32,671 nt of DNA from Bacillota bacterium (lineage in GTDB: Bacteria; Bacillota; UBA994; UBA5500), in assembly GCA_023436245.1 (NCBI GenBank), contig JAEZJZ010000008.1, positions 1 to 32,671 of the forward strand, read 5' to 3'. Within the stretch, counting starts at the first letter, position 1. Every line of letters begins with the position of its first letter. Below are positions 26,143 to 32,671 of the stretch, in pieces. Under the pieces are notes generated by a model. That model did not search any database. It saw nothing but the letters and a program-made list of their open reading frames with translations, and was not told the origin of the DNA. Position numbers and translations under genes: made by a program.

Positions 26143-29100
26143 CGAGGTAATCTCGGTATCGCCCGGCTTCCATCGGTCGGTGAATATCCGGCTTGATCTA
26201 GGTGACGCGGAAAAGGTTTCCAATTACATCCCCACTGAAAAATCCGACATGGTAATCGAGCACGTAGCAGCTGCCTTGCGGGGGAAGGCAGCGGATGGTG
26301 CTGTAATGCTGATTGGCAGCTACGGAACTGGTAAGTCACATCTCGCTACCTTCCTGGGTAGTGCTGCCGGAAGGACGGTTCCGAACGATTGCTTTCAGCC
26401 GGTGGTTCAGAAACTGCGCAGTCGGGATGCTAGGAAGCACGTAGAGGCGTTGCTCAATGAAGGTCGATATCTAGTAGTTGCGGTCTCTGGATCGGCTGAT
26501 CTCAGACTTGACCAGCAATTGCTGCTATCACTTAGACGGACAATTGATGAGCAGGGACTAGATATTGAACTGACATCTAGTTACACTGCCGCGACCCAGA
26601 TTATAGAGAGATGGGAAAAGCTGTACCCAAACACATATCAAGCCTTGACTGAGTTGCTTGCGAGCACCAGCTATCCCGACGCTGATAGTCTTCTTGCTGG
26701 ACTGGCTTCGTTCGATGCGGCTGCTCTTCGGGTCTTCGTCGAAAAGTATCCTGAACTCACTGCCGGTGCTAGCTTCGATCTATTATCTGGCCAGGTTGTT
26801 GAGGTTTTTCAGAGCGCATGCTTGGCGCTAGTGCAACGGGGCTACAAAGGCATCATGGTAGTTTTTGATGAGTTTAACAAGGTCATGGATGCATCGATCA
26901 AAGATGGGCATACGTTCAAGACAATGCAAGACCTCGCCGAGATGGCCAGCAGAGCCGATCAGGGTTTTGCGCTAAATATCGTGCTAATCTCCCATCGCAC
27001 TATTTCCCAGTACGTAGATGAAGTCGATGCTGTGGTCGCTGATGAGTGGCGGAAGATAGAAGGTCGTTTTCGCATATTTGATGTTTCCAACAGGCCCTGG
27101 GAAAATTACGACCTGATAAGCCGCGTCTTGCGCAAAGAAAGGCAGGACTTCTTCGAGCAGCTAAGTGAGCACAATCCCGTTATCCAGGAAGTGGCAGAGA
27201 GCAGGTTGCTAAATACCCTCTTTGATGGGCTGAACAGCTTGAGCCCCAATGAAAGCTTTGATGTTACCGAGGTCATTGCACGGGGCTGTCTGCCACTCCA
27301 TCCAGTGACCGTATTTCTGTTGCCAAGGATATCTTCTAAACTAGCTCAGAATGAACGAACGCTATTCACCTTTCTCGCCGGTCAGGATAACAGCCCGTTG
27401 CCTGCTGCTCTTGAACGTGAGGTTGATCACTTTTCTTACGTCTTGCCATGGGAGCTGTATGATTACTTCGAAGACCAGCTCAGCCGCGCACAGGACCCTG
27501 ATTTGCGGGGTATATGGACAAAGGTCACAAACGCACTTGAGTCATTGCCTGAGAACGCCACGCCCGAACACATTGAGCTGCTAAAGACAATAGGCGTATT
27601 ACTTGTAGGCGGTAACTCAACCAGCCTACCATGCACCCATTCGATGGTTGAGTTTGCTTTGGCTGGCCAAGACGCGTCTTCCGCAATCGCTGATTTGGTC
27701 CAAAGGAAACTGATCTTCGTTAAGCAGTCTACAGGCGAGATAGACATTGTTGAACCCGCTGATTTTGATGCCGCCGCTGCTGTGGAAGAGTGGCTAAAAA
27801 CATGGTCACCGAGCCGGTCTCCGTTTGAGTTGTTGCAACAGTTAGAGATGCACTACGTTATACCGCAGCGCTACAACCATAAGGCCAAAATGACCCGTTT
27901 CTTTTCACCGGCTTATGCTGGGATTGGCGACCTGCGCAGCATTTTGCCTGCTGGTGAGCTGGCACCTCAGTTTGATGCATATGATGGCGTAATCTGCTAT
28001 CTATTCCCTGAGAACAGAGAGGAATTGGTTGCTATGTCGGAACTAGCGACCAACGTTCGAGACCCCAGGGCGCTTGTCGTCTTGCCGACTACACCCTTGC
28101 AGATCAGGCCGGCCATATTGCGGGCAGCCGCCTTGGATGATGTCAAGCAGAAGCTGAAGGAGGATGGTGCCGATAAACGCGTACTGCACCTGGCGGAACT
28201 CCACCTGCAGGACGCGAAGCAAGAGCTCTCAAACAAGCTTGCCAAGCTCGTAGTTCCGTCCATTAAGCTCCGGTACTTCTGGCAAGGTATCGAACGCAGT
28301 GACGTAACTAACCAACAAACCCTGTCCGGTCTCTGCTCAGAAATCATGGACAAAGTCTATGATGAGAGCCCTTGCTTCAACAACGAACTGGTCAACAAAG
28401 CAGCACCAACGTTGACTTCTCGCAGGGCACGAAATGACGTCATAGATGCAGTACTGGGTGAACGAACTGACCTTCGGGCAAGCCTGCGCTCTGCTCAGGA
28501 GCGCTTTATGTTCGATACGCTATATGGACTTCCGCGTTTATATGACGAAGCGGAATCTAGGCTGATCACTTCATGGCCTAAGAAATATTCAGTGCTGCAA
28601 ATGATTGAGGACTACTATAAAGCGGCCGGAGACGAACAGCGGGGCTTTGAACCGCTGATCAGAGCGCTTTACGCTCCCCCCTATGGGGTAAGGGGCGGGG
28701 TCATTCCTGCCTTGCTGGCAAGCTGCATTGTTAAGCTGAAGCTCTATATCACTATTAAGGATGCTTCGGGTAGAGACTGTCAGATTGATGCTTCGCTATT
28801 AGATAAAATCGTAGAAACGCCAAGAAACTACTCCATAAAGCTTGAAGCATGGAATCCCGCTCTAGAGCGGTTAACATCCGGCCTTGCGGAGATTTTTGGG
28901 AAAGGGCGACCTGATGAGGTTTTCTTTGCCAACCGGTTTGGCGAGCTAGGATATGAGGTATTCAGATGGTTCTCTGGTTTGCCACGGTACTCGCGGGAGA
29001 CGGCAAAGGTTAGCAGACCTGCACAAATGCTACGACGAATCGCAAAGATATCCAGCCAAAGACCACGGCAGGCGCTGCTGGCTGAACTCCCTCGCGTGCT

Positions 29101-29698
29101 CAGGTTTGAAACAGTTACGCTTGAGAATGTAGACGAGCTCCTAGAGACGGTGCGGACGGCTAAGACTGACGTTGAAACAGCACTCACAAGGCTAGGGAAA
29201 TCGGTCCGAGCAAGACTTGAAGAGTTCCTGCTCGATTTCGGGAGACCGCAAGAAACGGTTATCAGCTTAGCTCGAAACATGGTTCAGGACCTGACTGCCG
29301 ACGGTGTTAGTATTGAATGGAGTAACCTCGCGGCTTACGTGCTAGGGTTTGAGACATTCAACGAAGATGAGTTCGTCTACGGGTTAACACATAAGTTAAC
29401 AGGCATTCGCTTGGAGGACTGGCTGGATACGACGGAGGACGACCTAAGTGCCGTACTGGATGACATCCGGAATGCAAGTAAGCAGGCGGCCGCTAGTGAA
29501 GACCTAGGGCCGCGCATCGAACTTGCCTTCCACGAGACGGCGAAGGCGGAGAAGGTCGTGCTGCAGATTTGCGAGGTTTCTGACTTGGGCGAGATGCTGC
29601 AGGCACATATCGAGACGTCCATTGACAACTTCGGAGATGCAATCTCCCCACTCGAGAAACGGCAAATCCTGATTAACATCCTACGCAAGAGTCTGTAG
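26132..29698 (+). CDS. Large P-loop ATPase of the modification operon (SspC-like)
   Basis: 1,188 residues. Walker A is GSYGTGKS at 62-69 and Walker B VVFDEF at 243-248. The APPYG motif lies at ~848-852. This architecture (N-terminal AAA-like ATPase with a very long C-terminal part) is that of the SspC/BrxC/PglY-type ATPases. Lying between the SspB-like and cysteine desulfurase genes, it is best read as SspC, the ATPase of single-strand phosphorothioation. The TTG start at 26132 lies about 7 bases after GAGGGGTGA and overlaps the upstream gene by 11 bases. The desulfurase gene begins within 7 bases of the stop. The C-terminal third is helical and charged, with no further catalytic motif that I can see. 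Confidence 0.82.
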   Translation: MKLSEVISVSPGFHRSVNIRLDLGDAEKVSNYIPTEKSDMVIEHVAAALRGKAADGAVMLIGSYGTGKSHLATFLGSAAGRTVPNDCFQPVVQKLRSRDARKHVEALLNEGRYLVVAVSGSADLRLDQQLLLSLRRTIDEQGLDIELTSSYTAATQIIERWEKLYPNTYQALTELLASTSYPDADSLLAGLASFDAAALRVFVEKYPELTAGASFDLLSGQVVEVFQSACLALVQRGYKGIMVVFDEFNKVMDASIKDGHTFKTMQDLAEMASRADQGFALNIVLISHRTISQYVDEVDAVVADEWRKIEGRFRIFDVSNRPWENYDLISRVLRKERQDFFEQLSEHNPVIQEVAESRLLNTLFDGLNSLSPNESFDVTEVIARGCLPLHPVTVFLLPRISSKLAQNERTLFTFLAGQDNSPLPAALEREVDHFSYVLPWELYDYFEDQLSRAQDPDLRGIWTKVTNALESLPENATPEHIELLKTIGVLLVGGNSTSLPCTHSMVEFALAGQDASSAIADLVQRKLIFVKQSTGEIDIVEPADFDAAAAVEEWLKTWSPSRSPFELLQQLEMHYVIPQRYNHKAKMTRFFSPAYAGIGDLRSILPAGELAPQFDAYDGVICYLFPENREELVAMSELATNVRDPRALVVLPTTPLQIRPAILRAAALDDVKQKLKEDGADKRVLHLAELHLQDAKQELSNKLAKLVVPSIKLRYFWQGIERSDVTNQQTLSGLCSEIMDKVYDESPCFNNELVNKAAPTLTSRRARNDVIDAVLGERTDLRASLRSAQERFMFDTLYGLPRLYDEAESRLITSWPKKYSVLQMIEDYYKAAGDEQRGFEPLIRALYAPPYGVRGGVIPALLASCIVKLKLYITIKDASGRDCQIDASLLDKIVETPRNYSIKLEAWNPALERLTSGLAEIFGKGRPDEVFFANRFGELGYEVFRWFSGLPRYSRETAKVSRPAQMLRRIAKISSQRPRQALLAELPRVLRFETVTLENVDELLETVRTAKTDVETALTRLGKSVRARLEEFLLDFGRPQETVISLARNMVQDLTADGVSIEWSNLAAYVLGFETFNEDEFVYGLTHKLTGIRLEDWLDTTEDDLSAVLDDIRNASKQAAASEDLGPRIELAFHETAKAEKVVLQICEVSDLGEMLQAHIETSIDNFGDAISPLEKRQILINILRKSL

Positions 29699-29704
29699 GT
29701 GATC

Positions 29705-30850
29705 ATGGTGAATGGCATTTATCTTGATAACGCAGCCACTACATTCCCAAAACCTAAAATAGTTACACAGGCAGTTAACGACTGCCTGTGTAACTACGCT
29801 GCTAATCCCAAACGTGGCACTAGCCCCCTGGTGAAGGTAGCTAACGAACAGCTTGAACTTGCTCGCACCGCACTGGCTAAACACCTTGGCTGTGCTACGG
29901 AGCAACTCATCTTCGTGCCGTCTGCCACTTTTGGCATCAACCAGGTTATCCAAGGCTACCCGTTAAGGGCGGGGGACAACATCTATTTGTCGCCCTTTGA
30001 GCACAATGCAGTAGCACGCTCGGCGGAGTTCTTACGTGAGATGAAGGGCGTGGAAGTGCGCCCACTGCCCATGGATCGAGCCTGTAACCTTGACATCGAG
30101 GAGACGCATCGCTGGTTCTCCGCGAAGCCGCCTAGGCTAGTGGCAATCACTCATGCCAGCAATGTGACTGGAGATATCCTGCCCATTGAGCGGGTGATTG
30201 AGCTAGCCCATAAGCATGGCGGAAAGGTCCTAATCGATGGTGCGCAGACTGTTGGCGTGTACACTCCTCGCCTGGATGAGTACGACTATGACTTTCTGGC
30301 CTTTTCCAGTCACAAAGGCCTGTACGGCATCCCTGGGGCGGGTGGCTTGGTGATTAAGTCGGGAGGCTTGGAGCTAATGCCCATAGTTTTCGGCGGCACC
30401 GGCATTAACTCGGAAGAACTGACCATGCCAGACTCTGCGCCGGAGCGGTTTGAAGCCGGGACGCATTCGTTGCCCGCTATTGTATCTATGCGGGCAGGTC
30501 TGGAGTGGCTGCAGGGGGTCGGTTTCGAAACAGTGCGGTCCCGCGCGGCCGGTCTTTGTGAGGAACTGATCGCTGAGCTCGAGGTGTTGCCAGGCGCACG
30601 CGTTGTAGGACGGCAGTCCCCGCATGGCAATACAGGCGTAGTTAGCTTGGTATTCGATTGGGTTACTCCACAAGAAGTTGGTGCAATGCTTGATTCGGAG
30701 GGCATTTCAGTGCGGGCAGGACTTCATTGTGCCCCGTTGGCTCATACAGCGTTTGGCACGATGCCTAACGGGACAGTAAGGATAAGTCCGTCCTACTTCA
30801 GCGCAAGGGAAGATCTCGCAAAGCTGCTAGCCACGCTTATGAACATGTAG
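29705..30850 (+). CDS. Class V cysteine desulfurase (SspA/DndA role)
   Basis: Numbered from the ATG at 29705 the product is 381 residues. An in-frame GTG at 29699 and another at 29708 are also possible, since AGGTGAT lies within a few bases of all three. The protein opens with IYLDNAATTFPKP, typical of PLP-dependent cysteine desulfurases. The PLP lysine is in SSHKGLYG (Lys204), the PLP-contacting Asp in LIDGAQTVG, and the catalytic cysteine in RAGLHCAP (Cys342). The RAG-x-HCA context is that of the SufS/CsdA and EF2568-like class rather than IscS. It removes sulfur from L-cysteine and would pass it to the SspD-like protein for DNA phosphorothioation. It is the last gene of the modification operon. 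Confidence 0.88.
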   Translation: MVNGIYLDNAATTFPKPKIVTQAVNDCLCNYAANPKRGTSPLVKVANEQLELARTALAKHLGCATEQLIFVPSATFGINQVIQGYPLRAGDNIYLSPFEHNAVARSAEFLREMKGVEVRPLPMDRACNLDIEETHRWFSAKPPRLVAITHASNVTGDILPIERVIELAHKHGGKVLIDGAQTVGVYTPRLDEYDYDFLAFSSHKGLYGIPGAGGLVIKSGGLELMPIVFGGTGINSEELTMPDSAPERFEAGTHSLPAIVSMRAGLEWLQGVGFETVRSRAAGLCEELIAELEVLPGARVVGRQSPHGNTGVVSLVFDWVTPQEVGAMLDSEGISVRAGLHCAPLAHTAFGTMPNGTVRISPSYFSAREDLAKLLATLMNM

Positions 30851-30958
30851 GGTAAGCTGGCTGTTGGCAAAGCGTCTGTAATGATGGGCAATGTATGCTG
30901 GATCTTCAAGTGGTGCTAGCGGTTTGAGGTCGAGCTTAACCAGAACTCTGTCACTCAT
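30827..30958 (-). pseudogene. Short ORF coupled to the helicase gene, probably a truncated downstream gene
   Basis: The ATG at 30958 overlaps the helicase stop as ATGA, with GGGGGTGG just upstream, which is a strong translational-coupling signature. It encodes 43 residues (MSDRVLVKLDLKPLAPLEDP, then AYIAHHYRRFANSQLTLH) and stops inside the 3' end of the cysteine desulfurase gene on the other strand. The sequence reads like the start of a normal soluble protein, so I infer that the rest was lost where the island joins, near 30851. I do not recognise the family. Confidence 0.45.
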
Positions 30959-32598
30959 ACCACCCCCGCCTGCACAGCCCTTCTCAGCAGCCACGCTGGC
31001 ATCGGTTCTTCCAACCGCCAGATGATGCTTATCGGGCGTGAACCCGTGTGCCTGACGTAGTTGGCTTTGCCAAGGTATACATAGGGCTGCGCTTGGTTGT
31101 TTACCTGCTTGAACTCACGCACAAATAACAGCACTTGACTCCCAAGCTCGCGATGATGAACGTAGCGCTGCCCGGTGGGAGAGGTGGCTGACGTTGTCGA
31201 CTGTGATTGCCAGTGAAACAGCGTCTCGTTGATGGCGTAGTCTTCGTACATGGTGGTAGGAGAGAAGTCTTTCTCGGTCTTGTTCAGGTTGATCAGCAGA
31301 ATGTCGGTTTTCTGCTCGGGCAGCCACTTCACACCTTCTCGCATTTCCGGGCGCTGGGTATCGTTCCAATACCCGAGCGCGGCCATGATCTCGTCGCGGG
31401 AATAGGTACAGTGCAAATCGAGCGGGCAAGGGAAGCCGTGATCAACTGGCTTGTCTACGAATGTAATCCGATCGTAGCACCAGGCGAGCAGTTCCAGCAT
31501 TTCTGCACAGAGGTCTTGACTCTTGCGCACTCGCTCAAGCCCGGCCCTAGCATCTGTGATACCTATGGAGTTTGGAGTCCTCTGCCAGACAGCATAGTGG
31601 AACATGTTCAGCATGCGATGCTCTTCTTCGCTCAGCTTAGCCGGTAACTCGCCGCGCAGGCCTCGCTGCAGGAAGCCGATCCAGCGACGGGAATCGATGT
31701 GGCACAGGCGGCGCAGGGCCTTCTGCAGAACTACCTCATCGGGACAAAGATATGACTCGGTGAGGCCGGCTTCCGCGACAAGAGAGGCAAAGGTGCGACC
31801 GGTGCGGTAGATATCCTCCGGGGCAATTGATTCGTAGGTGCCCAGGAACGCTGTTAGGCTTGGGGCTAGGCCCGTGTCATTGGTGAAAGTGCGCAAACGC
31901 CTGAGGATGCTGGTCTTGTTGACAAGAGCCTCTTTGATGTTCTGAAGGACAGTGTCGCGCGCAACTCGCTCAAGCTGCACGTAGCAACCTTTGGGCAGCG
32001 CCGAAAACCCCTCCTCCAGTTCCTTCTGTACGGAGCGGGTAGTGCGGCTCATCATTGCGCGGAATCGCCACTCAAAGCTGTATTGCTTGTGAGCTTGTCC
32101 GATGAAGTCGAGCACGGTCAGCACGTCCTTGCCCTCTGAACGGCGCAGGCCTCGGCCCAACTGCTGCAGGAAGACGGTCAGGCTTTCGGTGGGGCGCAGA
32201 AAGAGGACAGTGTTCACCTCAGGGATATCAACGCCCTCGTTGTATAGGTCAACTGTAAAGATGAAGTGTACTTCGCGGCTCACCAGTTTTCGCTGGGCAG
32301 AGTCGCGTTCGTCTTTGGTCGAGTCACCATGCAGGGCGAGGGAGGGGATACCCTTCTTGGTGAAACGGTCGGCCATATACTTGGCATGCTCCACGCCAAC
32401 GCAGAAGCCGAGGCCAATCACCTGGTCGATATCTGTCACGTAACGGTGCAGCGCGCCCAGAATGGCATCAGTGCGCATGTCGCTGCCGGTGTAGATGTTC
32501 TCAAGTTGGCCGACATCGTAGCGGCCACGCTCAAACCTCACGTTGCTGTGAATGTCAATCGAAAAGTTGACCACCGCGCTAATCCAAAAGTTGACCAC
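30955..32598 (-). pseudogene. C-terminal half of an SF2 helicase with DUF3427-like tail, interrupted by an insertion sequence
   Basis: The reading frame has the second RecA-like domain of an SF2 helicase: motif V FTVDLYNEGVDIPE and motif VI QQLGRGLRRSEGK. A long C-terminal region follows with features of the DUF3427 family (YSRDEIMAALGYW, GVKWLPEQKTDILLINLNK, YEDYAINETLFHWQSQ). The first RecA domain with the Walker A and DEAD-box motifs is missing. The frame opens at a GTG at 32598 inside what looks like an IS21-type end, and the first ~18 codons are translated from that element. The gene is therefore interrupted; its 5' half would lie beyond the element, outside the window. Full-length relatives have ~900-1,000 residues and often sit in defence islands. 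A 60-base sample here has 63% GC, like the flank rather than the island. Residual expression from within the IS end is conceivable. Confidence 0.75.
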
Positions 32599-32671
32599 CC
32601 CAGCATGGGTTACGAGAGGTGATGGGACCCGTCAGGGTCCCGCAAGCAGGGGCAATCGAATCGATCTGCTT
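32547..32671. mobile_element. Terminus of a probable IS21-family insertion sequence (continues past window end)
   Basis: TGTGAATGTCAATCGAAAAG marks the likely terminus at 32547; it could begin at TG 32544. The 14-base direct repeat AAAAGTTGACCACC occurs at 32562-32575 and 32586-32599. Terminal TG plus nested repeats of this kind are typical of IS21-family ends bound by the IstA transposase. A perfect hairpin follows: GGGACCC (32624-32630) with GGGTCCC (32635-32641) around GTCA. No istA or istB coding sequence is inside the window. Confidence 0.55.

Larger units (their letters stand above)
9851..30850. other. DNA phosphorothioation defence island
   Basis: Nine genes in two divergent, tightly packed operons share a 257-base control region. 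The minus-strand operon is DptF-DptG-DptH-DUF4007-ATPase. The plus-strand operon is SspD-like, DUF4007, ATPase, cysteine desulfurase. GC is lower than in the flanks: hand-counted 60-base lines gave 50% (12001), 47% (17401), 43% (21481), 58% (24601) and 38% (28561), against 63% (1021), 55% (4021), 70% (6121), 68% (7381) and 63% (31621) outside. Gene fragments lie at both borders. No integrase or flanking direct repeat was found. Confidence 0.8.

Noticed and set aside
9851..30850. BREX system
   Set aside because: The large ATPases resemble BrxC/PglY, but there is no PglX methyltransferase, PglZ phosphatase, BrxA, BrxB or BrxL. The PAPS-reductase-like and desulfurase genes point to phosphorothioation instead.
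9807..30955. Direct repeats or attachment sites flanking the island
   Set aside because: I compared the bases around both borders by eye and saw no shared repeat; no integrase or tRNA is present in the window.

Overview
The window looks like chromosome from a moderately GC-rich Bacillota (probably a Clostridia-class lineage). The evidence is a LytTR regulator paired with a DUF3021-type membrane protein, strong Gram-positive ribosome-binding sites, many GTG and TTG starts, and a giant Fn3-plus-helical-repeat protein. Genus cannot be told from sequence alone.

Layout. (1) 1-6613: the 3' part of a giant gene with five Fn3-like repeats, about 1,700 residues of helical repeats, and a near-perfect 228-bp tandem repeat block. 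(2) 6901-9174: a membrane-anchored alpha/beta hydrolase, then a translationally coupled LytTR/DUF3021 pair. (3) 9219-9806, minus strand: a membrane protein that has lost its N-terminus. (4) 9851-30850: a defence island of two divergent operons. (5) 30827-32598, minus strand: the C-terminal half of an SF2 helicase with a DUF3427-like tail, plus the start of a coupled downstream ORF. (6) From about 32547 to the window end: the terminus of what looks like an IS21-family insertion sequence that interrupts the helicase.

The island is a DNA phosphorothioation (PT) defence system. The plus-strand operon encodes the modification side: a DndC/SspD-like PAPS-reductase-family protein with a zinc ribbon and a two-cluster ferredoxin tail, a DUF4007 (SspB-like) protein, a 1,188-residue P-loop ATPase (SspC-like), and a class V cysteine desulfurase (SspA/DndA role). 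The divergent minus-strand operon encodes the restriction side (DptF, DptG, DptH). It then continues, without a real gap, into a second DUF4007 protein and a second, larger P-loop ATPase. Ssp-type modification with FGH-type restriction is, as I recall, already described. The second SspB/SspC-like pair inside the restriction operon is the part I do not recognise from described systems, and it is the main discovery candidate.

The island has lower GC than its flanks. My hand-counted 60-base samples gave 38-58% in the island and 55-70% outside. It is bordered on both sides by gene fragments, consistent with horizontal acquisition. I see no DndB, DndD, DndE or SspE homologue, no dedicated regulator, no integrase, no tRNA and no CRISPR array.
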